Source of the DNA: Leucobacter tenebrionis
GTDB lineage: Bacteria; Actinomycetota; Actinomycetes; Actinomycetales; Microbacteriaceae
Direction of reading: 5' to 3'
Length of the DNA: 64,000 nucleotides
NCBI RefSeq assembly: GCF_019884725.1
Contig: NZ_CP082322.1
Location: forward strand, 2,728,001-2,792,000
Positions 46,088 to 56,381 of this stretch are shown piece after piece. The translations under genes and the position numbers were made by a program. Positions within the stretch are counted from its first letter, which is position 1. Each line of letters opens with the position of its first letter. A model generated the notes under the pieces. It did no database searches. It had not been told where the DNA came from and worked only from the letters and a program-made list of their open reading frames with translations.

Positions 46088-47134
46088 ATGGTGCAGCGCG
46101 CGATCCTCGAGACCAGGGCGGCGGTGCGGCGAGCGCTCGAGCAGTGGCTCGCGGATCCCGGAGCCGCGCGGCGCGAGGCGCCCGCGTCTCCGCTCGTGCT
46201 CGTCGCGCTCTCGGGCGGGGCCGACTCTTTGGCGCTCGCGGCCGCGACCGCTTACGAGGCGCCGCGCTCGGGTCTGCGCGCGGGGGCAGTGGTGGTGGAT
46301 CACGGCCTGCAGTCCGGCTCCGAGACGGTCGCGGCGCGCGCGGCCGAGCAGGCGGCGGGCCTGGGGCTCGATCCAGTGCTGGTCGAGCGGGTGGCCGTGA
46401 GCGGCGAGGGCGGCGACGGACCCGAGGCGGCCGCGCGATCCGCTCGGTACGCGGTTTTCGCCCGGTCGGCCGAGCGGACGGGGGCCGCCGCGATCCTGAC
46501 CGCCCACACTCGTGATGATCAGGCGGAGCAGGTGCTGCTCGCACTGGTCCGGGGGTCCGGGTCGCGCAGCCTCTCGGGGATCCCGGCCAGGCGCGCGCTC
46601 GATGCCGGCGGCTCGGAGGGAGCCGTGATCCTGCGTCCCTTCCTGGGGGAGCAGCCGGCCGTGACCCGCGCCGTCACCGAGGAGGCGTGCGCCGAGCTCG
46701 GGATCGAGCCGTGGCGAGACCCGCACAACGACGACGACGCGTACACCCGGGTGCGGGTGCGGCGGAGCGTGCTCCCCGCACTCGAGCGAGAGCTGGGACC
46801 CGGGATCGCGGGAGCCCTCGCCCGCACGGCCGACCTCGCGCGCGAGGACGCCGACGCGCTCGACGCCCTCGCCGAGGAGACCCTCGAGGAGATCGTGGAG
46901 CACGCCGAGGCCGGCATCTCGGTGTCGATCTCGGCGCTCGCCGCGAACCTGCCGGCGCTCAGGCACCGCATCATCAGGCTCGTCGCGCGCGCCGAGTTCG
47001 GCGCCCAGCTCAGCCGGGAGCACACCCGCGCGGTCGCGCGACTGGTGACCGACTGGCGCGGGCAGGGCCCCGTCGACGTGCCCGGCGCCTCGGTGCGGCG
47101 CGAGGCCGGACGCCTCGTGTTCCGAGCGCGGTGA
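46088..47134 (+). CDS. tilS: tRNA(Ile)-lysidine synthetase
   Basis: A 348-aa N-type PP-loop ATPase: SGGADS at 42-47, VVDHGLQSGS, then GGDGPEAAARSARYAVF, TAHTRDDQAEQVLLALVRGSGSRSLSGI. It modifies C34 of the tRNA-Ile CAU anticodon to lysidine so that AUA is read. The length matches the short actinobacterial form that lacks the long C-terminal domains. hpt and ftsH follow, the usual order. Confidence 0.94.
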   Translation: MVQRAILETRAAVRRALEQWLADPGAARREAPASPLVLVALSGGADSLALAAATAYEAPRSGLRAGAVVVDHGLQSGSETVAARAAEQAAGLGLDPVLVERVAVSGEGGDGPEAAARSARYAVFARSAERTGAAAILTAHTRDDQAEQVLLALVRGSGSRSLSGIPARRALDAGGSEGAVILRPFLGEQPAVTRAVTEEACAELGIEPWRDPHNDDDAYTRVRVRRSVLPALERELGPGIAGALARTADLAREDADALDALAEETLEEIVEHAEAGISVSISALAANLPALRHRIIRLVARAEFGAQLSREHTRAVARLVTDWRGQGPVDVPGASVRREAGRLVFRAR

Positions 47135-47155
47135 TCCCGAACCCGCGGCCTCTTG

Positions 47156-47218
47156 CCCTGTTTCCGCTGTACACCTCCCTGTTTCCGCTGTACACCTCCC
47201 TGTTTCCGCTGTACACCT
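47156..47218. repeat. Three perfect tandem 21-bp repeats between tilS and hpt
   Basis: Three exact copies of CCCTGTTTCCGCTGTACACC-T. Such repeats between two essential genes may act on transcription or be neutral. Confidence 0.9.
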
Positions 47219-47224
47219 CCCTGA

Positions 47225-47282
47225 CGCGGAGTTCCGTTTTGCTGCTTCGGCCCGTGCTGAAACAGCAAAACGGGACTCCGCG
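47225..47282. repeat. 20-bp hairpin upstream of hpt
   Basis: Arm 47225-47244 (CGCGGAGTTCCGTTTTGCTG) pairs with 47263-47282 with one mismatch that would be a G-U pair in one RNA strand. It may end tilS transcripts. Confidence 0.7.
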
Positions 47283-47329
47283 ACGCGAGGGTGCCGACAC
47301 TGCGCGGCGGTGGTGGGAGAATGGAGCGC

Positions 47330-47923
47330 ATGGACGCGAAACACCTGGGTGACGACCTCTCTGTCGTACTGCACACCGAAGCCGAACTGCACGACCGCCT
47401 CGCCGAGATGGCGCGCGAGATCGAGGCCGACTACGCGGACACTCCGCCGCTGCTGGTGGGCGTGCTGAAGGGCGCGGTCATGGTGATGGCGGACCTGGCG
47501 CGCGAACTGCGGTTCCACGCGCAGATGGACTGGATGGCGGTCTCGTCGTACGGTGCGAGCACGAAGTCGAGCGGCGTGGTGAAGATCCTGAAGGATCTCG
47601 ATAGCGACATCACCGGGCGCGACGTGCTGATCGTCGAGGACATCATCGACTCCGGGCTCACGCTCGCGTGGCTCAAGGAGAATCTCGAGAGCCGCGGCGC
47701 GAAGTCGGTGCGGATCTGCACGATGCTGCGCAAGCCCGAGGCCCTCAAGGTGCAGGTCGACGTCGCCTACGTGGGCTTCGACATCCCGGTCGAGTTCGTG
47801 GTCGGCTACGGCCTCGACTACGCGGAGGACTACCGCAACCTGCGCGATGTGGCCGTTCTCGCTCCTCACGTCTACGGCGGGGAGACCGAGGCGCTCGACA
47901 GCGAGGTGAACCGCCGGCCCTGA
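47330..47923 (+). CDS. hpt: Hypoxanthine phosphoribosyltransferase
   Basis: A 197-aa protein (an ATG 9 nt upstream is an alternative). The PRPP motif [13 protein letters not shown], the [17 protein letters not shown] loop, the flexible loop [11 protein letters not shown] and [14 protein letters not shown] at the C-terminal base-binding site are typical. It salvages hypoxanthine and guanine to nucleotides with PRPP. It sits between tilS and ftsH, as in most actinobacteria and firmicutes. Confidence 0.95.
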   Translation: MDAKHLGDDLSVVLHTEAELHDRLAEMAREIEADYADTPPLLVGVLKGAVMVMADLARELRFHAQMDWMAVSSYGASTKSSGVVKILKDLDSDITGRDVLIVEDIIDSGLTLAWLKENLESRGAKSVRICTMLRKPEALKVQVDVAYVGFDIPVEFVVGYGLDYAEDYRNLRDVAVLAPHVYGGETEALDSEVNRRP

Positions 47924-48071
47924 GCCGGGTTCGCGCGGGTCGCCGTGCTGCGAGGTCCCGTGCGGCGCTCTGCGCCGTGAGCGTACAAACGCGCCCGACG
48001 CAGGTCGATGTCAGAGGTATTGGTTACGCTTGCAGCAGCGACCCGCACCGCCCGTCTCGAAAGGCCTTGAC

Positions 48072-50312
<2,241 letters not shown>

Positions 50313-50317
50313 AGCGC

Positions 50318-50920
50318 ATGGCCGAGACCGTCGATCGTGAGCGCATCGCCGCGGCGGTGCGCGAACTGCTGCGCGCGATCGGATCCGACCCCGACAGCGC
50401 GGAGCTCGCGAGCACGCCGTTCCGGGTCGCCGACGCCTACTCGGAGTTCTTCTCGGGGGTCGGGCAGGATCCGATGCAGCACCTCGTCGACTCGGTTCCG
50501 GTCGGCGACGAGACCGGCGAACTCGTCATGCTGCGCGACATCGAGCTGCGCTCGGTGTGCGAGCACCACCTCCTGCCGTTCCGGGGCCGGGCGCATATCG
50601 CCTACCGGCCGGGCGACCGCATCGTCGGGCTCAGCGCCCTGCCGAAGGTCGTCGAGACGCTCGCGGCGCGTCCGCAGGTGCAGGAGCGGCTCGGGCAGCA
50701 GATCGTAGATGCCCTTGAGTCGGGGCTCGCGCCCGAGGGTGTGCTCGTCGTGCTCGAGGCGAGCCACGGCTGTGTGGCCGATCGCGGCGTGCGTCAGACC
50801 GAGGCCGTGACCGTGACCGTGGCGTCGAGTGGAGCGCTCGCGCAGCCCGCCGCCCGGAGCGAGGTCATGGCGCTGATCGGGGGCGCTGCCGGGAGACACT
50901 CCTCGGGAGCGAACCGATGA
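50318..50920 (+). CDS. folE: GTP cyclohydrolase I
   Basis: A 200-aa protein that begins 6 nt after ftsH. The catalytic and zinc residues are in RSVCEHHLLPFRGRAHIAYRP (Cys and two His), VGLSALPKVVETLAARPQVQERL and SHGCVADRGVRQTEAVTV. Catalyses the first step of folate synthesis (GTP to dihydroneopterin triphosphate). Stop overlaps the folP start (ATGA). The C-terminus is slightly extended and Gly/Ser-rich. Confidence 0.96.
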   Translation: MAETVDRERIAAAVRELLRAIGSDPDSAELASTPFRVADAYSEFFSGVGQDPMQHLVDSVPVGDETGELVMLRDIELRSVCEHHLLPFRGRAHIAYRPGDRIVGLSALPKVVETLAARPQVQERLGQQIVDALESGLAPEGVLVVLEASHGCVADRGVRQTEAVTVTVASSGALAQPAARSEVMALIGGAAGRHSSGANR

Positions 50921-52212
50921 CCGGTTCCCCGCTGGTGATGGGGGTGCTCAACGTCACCCCCGATTCCTTCAGCGACGGCGGCCGCTTCTCAGTCGGCGAC
51001 GCCGGGATCGCGAGGGGTCGCGAGCTCGTCGCTCACGGCGCAGACATCGTGGATGTCGGCGGCGAGTCGACGCGCCCCGGCGCGACGCCCGTGGCGCTCG
51101 AAGAGGAGCAGCGGCGCGCGCTTCCGGTGATCCGCGCGCTCTCGGCCGACGGTATCCAGACCTCGGTCGACACGCTCCACGCCGAGACCGCGCAGCTCGC
51201 CGTCGCCGCGGGCGCGCGCTTCATCAATGACGTCTCGGGCGGCACCCACGACCCCGCGATGCTCGAGGCCGCGGCCTGGGCGAGCGCCGAGCACGGGGCG
51301 CGGTTCGTCATCGGGCACTGGAGGGGAGTGCCGGATCCCGGGCACCAGCGATCCGACTACACGGATGTCGTCGCCGAAGTGCGCGCGGCTCTCGCGGATC
51401 AAGCGGAGGCGGCCCTGAGCGCCGGCGTCGACCGCTCTCACATCGTGCTCGATCCCGGTCTCGGGTTCGACAAGACCGGCGAGCAGTGCTGGCGCCTGCT
51501 CGCGCACCTCGATGCGCTGACCTCCCTCGGCTATCCGGTACTGATCGGGGCCTCACGCAAGCGCATGCTCGCCGAGGCGCTGGCTTCGCCGATGGGCGCC
51601 AACCGATCCACGACCCCCGAGCAGCGCGACCTCGCGACCTCGGTGGTCACCGCACTCGCCGCTCGCGCGGGAGCGTGGGGCGTGCGGGTGCACGACGTGG
51701 CCGGCAGCGTCGAGGCGCTCGCCGTGACGCGCGCCTGGAGCCGTGAGGAGAGCGGAGTCGCTCGGCGCGACGGCTCTCGCCACCACACCGGTCTTCGCGA
51801 CGCCGCTCCCAGTGACGCAGCCCGCCCCGACGCCGAGCCCGGAGCCGCCGACGGGTCGGCCGACCGTATCGTGCTCACCGGGCTCGAGGTCTACGCCCAT
51901 CACGGGGTGTTCGATTTCGAGCGCGAGCAGGGGCAGCGCTTCGTCGTCGACGCCGAGGTCTCGGTCGACCTTCGCGCCGCCGCCGCGGGCGACGCGCTCG
52001 AGCGGACCGTGCACTACGGCGAACTCGCGGAGGCGATCATCGCGGCGGTCGAACGCGACCCGGTCGACCTCATCGAGACCGTGGCTGAGCGCGTCGCCGA
52101 GGTCGCTCTCGGCTTCGCGGGCGTGCGCGGTGCGCGGGTGACGGTGCACAAGCCGGACGCTCCGATCGCCGCGACCTTCTCCGACGTGTCCGTGACGGTG
52201 GTGCGGCCGTGA
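50917..52212 (+). CDS. folP: Fused dihydropteroate synthase and dihydroneopterin aldolase
   Basis: A 431-aa protein. Residues 1-272 are DHPS: MGVLNVTPDSFSDGG, DVGGESTRPGA, FINDVSGG, LDPGLGFDKTGEQCW and GASRKRMLA. A 40-residue Ala/Asp/Arg-rich linker leads to dihydroneopterin aldolase from about 315 (IVLTGLEVYAHHGVFDFEREQGQRFVVDAEV, HYGELAEAI, DLIETVAERVA). In most relatives folP and folB are separate. The fused form joins two steps of folate synthesis; here the end overlaps folK by 4 nt. Confidence 0.95.
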   Translation: MTGSPLVMGVLNVTPDSFSDGGRFSVGDAGIARGRELVAHGADIVDVGGESTRPGATPVALEEEQRRALPVIRALSADGIQTSVDTLHAETAQLAVAAGARFINDVSGGTHDPAMLEAAAWASAEHGARFVIGHWRGVPDPGHQRSDYTDVVAEVRAALADQAEAALSAGVDRSHIVLDPGLGFDKTGEQCWRLLAHLDALTSLGYPVLIGASRKRMLAEALASPMGANRSTTPEQRDLATSVVTALAARAGAWGVRVHDVAGSVEALAVTRAWSREESGVARRDGSRHHTGLRDAAPSDAARPDAEPGAADGSADRIVLTGLEVYAHHGVFDFEREQGQRFVVDAEVSVDLRAAAAGDALERTVHYGELAEAIIAAVERDPVDLIETVAERVAEVALGFAGVRGARVTVHKPDAPIAATFSDVSVTVVRP

Positions 52213-52739
52213 TCGCGCAGATCGTTCCGGTGCTGTTCGCCTTCGGCGCCAACCTCGGCGATCGCGGCGAGACGATCCGTGCCGCCCAGTGCGAACTCGC
52301 CGAAGGCGAGGGGATCGGCAACCTGCGCGCTTCCCCGCTGCGCGAGACGATCGCGCTCACCGAGCACGGGCCCGATCCCGACGCCCCCCGTTACCTGAAC
52401 GGCGTCGCGATCGCCGAGACCGCCCTGCAGCCCCACGCGCTGCTCGACCTCATGCAGAGCATCGAGGCGCGGCACGGTCGTGTGCGCGACGAGCGGTGGG
52501 GGGATCGCACGCTCGACATCGACCTGATCCTCTACGGCGGGCGTGTGATCTCGGATGAGCGCCTCACGGTGCCCCACCCGCGCGCCCACGAGCGGGACTT
52601 CGTGCTCGCCCCCTGGCTCGCTCTCGAACCGGGGGCGGTGCTGATGGGGCACGGCCGCGTCTCGGATCTGCTGCAGCGCGTGGGCGACACCACGCGCCCC
52701 TTCGACGAGGCGGGAGAGGGCGATCATGCCGAGGGGTGA
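52209..52739 (+). CDS. folK: 2-amino-4-hydroxy-6-hydroxymethyldihydropteridine pyrophosphokinase
   Basis: A 176-aa HPPK from the GTG at 52209. LFAFGANLGDRGETIRAA, then RYLNGVAIAET and GDRTLDIDLILYGGRVI, VPHPRAHERDFVLAPWL are the family motifs. Transfers pyrophosphate from ATP to 6-hydroxymethyl-dihydropterin. Overlaps both neighbours. Confidence 0.95.
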   Translation: MIAQIVPVLFAFGANLGDRGETIRAAQCELAEGEGIGNLRASPLRETIALTEHGPDPDAPRYLNGVAIAETALQPHALLDLMQSIEARHGRVRDERWGDRTLDIDLILYGGRVISDERLTVPHPRAHERDFVLAPWLALEPGAVLMGHGRVSDLLQRVGDTTRPFDEAGEGDHAEG

Positions 52740-53247
52740 GCGCCCCGGCCTGGGCGCCCTCGCCGCTGCGGCGGTCATGGGTGCCGCTGCCGGCCTGTTG
52801 GTGCAGTTCGCGCTCTCGAACCGCGGTCAGGCGCCGCTGGTGCCCCCGCTGTCGCTTCCGCTGACGCTCGTGCTCGTGGCGGCGGTGCTGATCGTGTTCG
52901 CGCTCAGGCTGCGGCGTGCGCTGAAGAAGGGATCTGGCGCGGTCAATCCCTTCCAAGCGGTGCGGCTGCTCGCCGCGTCGCGAGCCGGGCAGCTGGTCGG
53001 CGGTCTGCTCGGCGGGTTCGGCGGAGGTCTGGCGCTCTCCCTGCTCGGCCGCAGCGTGCCCGCCCCGACAGCGACGTGGCTGCCGATGCTGCTCACCCTC
53101 GTCGCCGGCGCGGTGCTGACGGGCTGTGCTCTGTACGCCGAGCACTGCTGCCGGCTGCCCCCGGGCGACGATGACCCGGAGTCGGGCGGGGCGGATCCCG
53201 CACCCGGTCAGGGCGCGGCCGACCAGGCGGCGTTCCGCGAGCGCTGA
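52726..53247 (+). CDS. DUF3180 membrane protein
   Basis: A 173-aa protein with four TM segments (about 9-29, 41-63, 88-108 and 117-137). It starts inside folK. The RLLAASRAGQLVGGLLGGF segment between TM2 and TM3 is the DUF3180 signature (also seen as LAASRASALTGALFAG). A conserved member of the actinobacterial folate-lysS region with unknown function. C-terminal tail Asp/Gly/Ala-rich. Confidence 0.9.
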   Translation: MPRGERPGLGALAAAAVMGAAAGLLVQFALSNRGQAPLVPPLSLPLTLVLVAAVLIVFALRLRRALKKGSGAVNPFQAVRLLAASRAGQLVGGLLGGFGGGLALSLLGRSVPAPTATWLPMLLTLVAGAVLTGCALYAEHCCRLPPGDDDPESGGADPAPGQGAADQAAFRER

Positions 53248-53300
53248 GCGGTCGACCGCACGCCCCCTGCGTGTCGGAGGCGGCCTCTACACTTGAGGGC

Positions 53301-53819
53301 GTGAACGACGAACAGCGCATCAGCAGTGATCCCCAGTGGCCGAACGGCGAGTTCGAGTGGCAGCGGGTCTCGCCGAAGTATGCCGTGGCCGACCTCGTGC
53401 TGAATCTGCTGCTCGACGCGGTGGTGCTGGTCGTGCTCGTGGTGCTCCTCGTGGTCGTGAACGAGCAGCCACCGGTGTTCGTCACCGTCGGCCTGAGCGT
53501 GCTCTTCGTGCTGCTGCTCGTCAATTCACTGCTCGCGTTCCGCCGCGTGAAGGCCATCGGGTACATCCTCCGCGAAGACGATCTGCTGTTCCGCAGGGGC
53601 ATCATGTTCGAGCGTGTGATCGCGGTGCCCTACGGGCGCCTGCAGATGGTCGATGTGACGCGCGGCCCGTTGCTGCGCTCGCTCGGACTGGCCACGCTCA
53701 AGTTCGTCACGGCCTCCGCAGCCACCGGCGTCAACCTGCCCGGGCTGCGCTTCGAGGATGCCGAGGCGCTGCGCGATCGCCTGGTCGAGCTCGCCGAGAC
53801 GCGGAGGTCGGGGCTGTGA
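53301..53819 (+). CDS. Bacterial PH-domain membrane protein (YdbS-like)
   Basis: A 172-aa protein from the GTG at 53301, 8 nt after a TACACT -10-like box (likely leaderless). Two TM segments (33-55 and 58-80) precede a bPH2 domain: YILREDDLLFRRGIMFERVIAVPYGRLQMVDVTRGPLLRSLGLATLKFVTAS. In Bacillus the homologous pair YdbS-YdbT gives resistance to heterologous antimicrobial peptides. Its stop overlaps the next gene (GTGA). Confidence 0.88.
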   Translation: MNDEQRISSDPQWPNGEFEWQRVSPKYAVADLVLNLLLDAVVLVVLVVLLVVVNEQPPVFVTVGLSVLFVLLLVNSLLAFRRVKAIGYILREDDLLFRRGIMFERVIAVPYGRLQMVDVTRGPLLRSLGLATLKFVTASAATGVNLPGLRFEDAEALRDRLVELAETRRSGL

Positions 53820-55585
53820 CCGACGCGCACCCCGAAGACGGAGCGCCGGCCCAGGTCACGGTGCCCGGCGATTCGGTGCTGCCGGGCACCGCCGACGCCG
53901 AGGGGTGGCGCCGTCTGCATCCGCTCTCCCCGCTGCTGCGGGGAGGCCTGGTGCTGCTGGTGATCGCGGGTATCGTGATCGCGAACTTCCGGGATCGCTT
54001 CGTCGAGCTGTTCTTCGCCGACCGCGTGTGGAGCCGAGACGGCGTCGAGGTCGACCTGTCGCAGGAGGGCGGCGATATCGTCGACCTCTTCGAGTACCTC
54101 GTGGAGCAGGGTCTGCTGCTGCTCGTGCTGGGCGGTGTGCTCGGCGTCATCCTGCTCATCGTGCTGTTCTCGTGGATCGCGTGGCGCTTCCACACCTACC
54201 GCATCGGCGCCGAGGCCGTCGAGGAGCAGAGCGGTGTGCTCTTCCGCAAGCATCGCAGGGCTCCGCTCGAACGGATCCAGAGCGTCAATCTGCAGCGCCC
54301 CCTGCTCGCGCGCGCCCTCGGACTCACCAAGATCGAGGTGCTCACGGGCGGCCAGGGCGGCAAGGTCGAGCTGTCGTACCTCAGCCACCGCGACGCGAAG
54401 ACGGTGCGCGAGCAGATTCTGCGCCTTGCGACGGCGAAGCGCTCCGGTGCGACGTTGCGGCTGCCGGGAGAGGCCCCCGCCGCTCCGGAGGCCATCGTCG
54501 CCCCGGCCCCGATGGGTCCCGACGGGTACGTCTTCGACGGGTCGAGCAGCGGGCTGACGGCGCGCGCTCAGGATTTCGTCGACGCCGACGTCGATCCCGA
54601 GGCCCTCGCCGCCCAGACACTCGTGAAGGTGCCGGTCGGGCGCCTCGTCGGCAGCATCGCGCTCAGCTGGGAAGCGGTGATCACGCTGGTCATCATCGTG
54701 GGCGTCGTGGTCGGTGCGGCCGTGTTCGAACCCGCCGTCATCCTCGGTGTCATCCCGCTGATCATCGTCATGGCCGGCATCATCTTCGGGCAGTTCAACA
54801 AGGGATTCAACTTCACGCTCTCGCGCTCGGCCGACGCCGTCCGCACCGGCGCGGGGCTCACCGCGACCGTCACCGAGACGATCCCGTTCGGGCGCATCCA
54901 CGCCGTCGAGGCGAGACAGCCGCTCATGTGGCGCCCCTTCGGCTGGTGGAAGGTGCGCATCACCACCGCCGGCCACTCCGTGTCCCAGGGCGGGCAGAAC
55001 ACGATGCAGAACGTGGTGCTGCCGGTGGGGCGCGAGGAGGACGTGCTGCGGGTGATCGACACGCTGCTGCCTGGGGTCGGCGACGATGAGCACGAGATAG
55101 CCGAGCTGCGCAACGGCCTGTCGGGTCGGGCCGAAGGCTACCTCGGGGCCGGGCCGCGCGGAGCCGCCGTGCTGCTCTGGGGCCGAGCGCGGGCCGGAAT
55201 GCGGATCGCCGACGCCGGAGACGCCGAGGCGACGCTGCGCATCCGCCGCGGCGCGCTCACCCGTTCGTTCGCCGTGATGCCGGTGGTGCGCGCGCAGTCG
55301 GTGCAGTTCCGCAGGCCGCTGCTCCACCGGTTCCTCGGCCTGGCCTCCATTCAGGCGCACACCGTGCTGGGGCCCGTGCGCGTGGAGATGCGCGGCATCG
55401 AGCTGCGCGCCGCGCAGCGCACCTTCGATCTGCTCGCGGCGACGGTGCTCCGGGTGCAGGGGGCGGAGTCGGCTCGTCGCGGGGTCCCGGAGGGAGCCCC
55501 TGAGGGCTCGACCCGGCCCCGGCACGGGGAGTCGCTCGAGCAGGCCGCGGCTCCGGTCGAGTCGGATCGGGATCCGCGGCCGTGA
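53816..55585 (+). CDS. Large PH-domain membrane protein (YdbT-like)
   Basis: A 589-aa protein that starts at the GTG inside the YdbS-like gene stop. It carries three bPH2 units (about 135-215, 330-430 and 465-545) interleaved with two TM pairs (45-65 and 100-125, then 280-325). RRAPLERIQSVNLQRPLLARALGLTKIEVLTGG is the first unit core, TETIPFGRIHAVEARQPLMWRPFGW the second. It forms a conserved pair with the gene upstream. Role unknown in actinobacteria; possibly membrane-stress defence. Confidence 0.87.
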   Translation: MTDAHPEDGAPAQVTVPGDSVLPGTADAEGWRRLHPLSPLLRGGLVLLVIAGIVIANFRDRFVELFFADRVWSRDGVEVDLSQEGGDIVDLFEYLVEQGLLLLVLGGVLGVILLIVLFSWIAWRFHTYRIGAEAVEEQSGVLFRKHRRAPLERIQSVNLQRPLLARALGLTKIEVLTGGQGGKVELSYLSHRDAKTVREQILRLATAKRSGATLRLPGEAPAAPEAIVAPAPMGPDGYVFDGSSSGLTARAQDFVDADVDPEALAAQTLVKVPVGRLVGSIALSWEAVITLVIIVGVVVGAAVFEPAVILGVIPLIIVMAGIIFGQFNKGFNFTLSRSADAVRTGAGLTATVTETIPFGRIHAVEARQPLMWRPFGWWKVRITTAGHSVSQGGQNTMQNVVLPVGREEDVLRVIDTLLPGVGDDEHEIAELRNGLSGRAEGYLGAGPRGAAVLLWGRARAGMRIADAGDAEATLRIRRGALTRSFAVMPVVRAQSVQFRRPLLHRFLGLASIQAHTVLGPVRVEMRGIELRAAQRTFDLLAATVLRVQGAESARRGVPEGAPEGSTRPRHGESLEQAAAPVESDRDPRP

Positions 55586-56298
55586 GCGCGGGGCAGCAGG
55601 CGTCGCGACTCGGCGTCGGCGTGGTCGGAGCCGGCCGCGTCGGCCCGGTGCTCGCTCGTGCCCTGGCCGGAGCGGGCCACGCGATCACCGGGATCTCGGC
55701 GATCAGCGATGAGAGCCGCGAGCGGGCCGAGACGATGCTGCCCGGCGTTCCGATCCTGGAGGTCGGCGAGGTGGTGCGCCGATCCGAACTGGTGCTGTTC
55801 GCGATCCCGGGGTCGGAACTCCCCGACCTCGTCAGCGGCCTCGCAGCGACGGGTGCCTGGCAACCGGGCCAGCTCGTCGTCCACACGGCGCCCGAGCACG
55901 GGTACGGCGTGTTCGGTCCGGCACTCGCCGCGGGCGCGATCCCGCTCGCGCTGCACCCGGCCGTCGTCTTCACCGGCACGAGCCTCGACCTCACACGGCT
56001 CGTCGGTGCGACGATCGCGGTGACGGCTCCCGCTCCCGTGCTGCCGATCGGGCAGGCGCTCGCGGTCGAGATGGGCGCCGAGCCGGTGATCGTGGAGGAG
56101 CGGGATCGTCCGGCGTACGCGGAGGCCGTCGGCGCGGCCGCCGAGTTCTCGCGAGCAGTGGTGCGCCAGGCCGCGGGCGCGCTCCGCGAGATCGGCGTCG
56201 AAGGGCCCGATCGCCTCATCGGGGGGATCGTGCGCGCCGCGATCGAGGAGGAGCTGCGCGTCGCCGGCGCCGATCCCGGTTCCGACCCCGTCCCCTGA
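55582..56298 (+). CDS. DUF2520 / Rossmann-like oxidoreductase
   Basis: A 238-aa protein from the GTG at 55582. N-terminal NADP-binding GVGVVGAGRVGPVLARAL, then ELVLFAIPGSELPDLV, HTAPEHGYGVFGPALAAGAIPLALHPAVVFTG and the C-terminal DUF2520 helices. In most actinobacteria this gene is followed by panC and then lysS. Here lysS follows directly after 83 nt and no panC is seen. A role close to ketopantoate or pantothenate metabolism is often assumed but unproven. Confidence 0.88.
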   Translation: MSAGQQASRLGVGVVGAGRVGPVLARALAGAGHAITGISAISDESRERAETMLPGVPILEVGEVVRRSELVLFAIPGSELPDLVSGLAATGAWQPGQLVVHTAPEHGYGVFGPALAAGAIPLALHPAVVFTGTSLDLTRLVGATIAVTAPAPVLPIGQALAVEMGAEPVIVEERDRPAYAEAVGAAAEFSRAVVRQAAGALREIGVEGPDRLIGGIVRAAIEEELRVAGADPGSDPVP

Positions 56299-56381
56299 CG
56301 GATGCCGGGTAGGATGGATCGGTGCGCCGGAAACACCCGTGTTCGGCGTGCTTCGAGCCGATACCACGGAGGAACCGCCCC

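Noticed and set aside
47156-47218. A CRISPR array
   Set aside because: The 21-bp units are contiguous with no spacers, and no cas genes are present in the window.
45896-47869. A 657-codon antisense frame across tilS and hpt, including repeated CTAETGR-type segments
   Set aside because: The repeats come from the 21-bp tandem repeat in the gap, and the rest is antisense to tilS and hpt.
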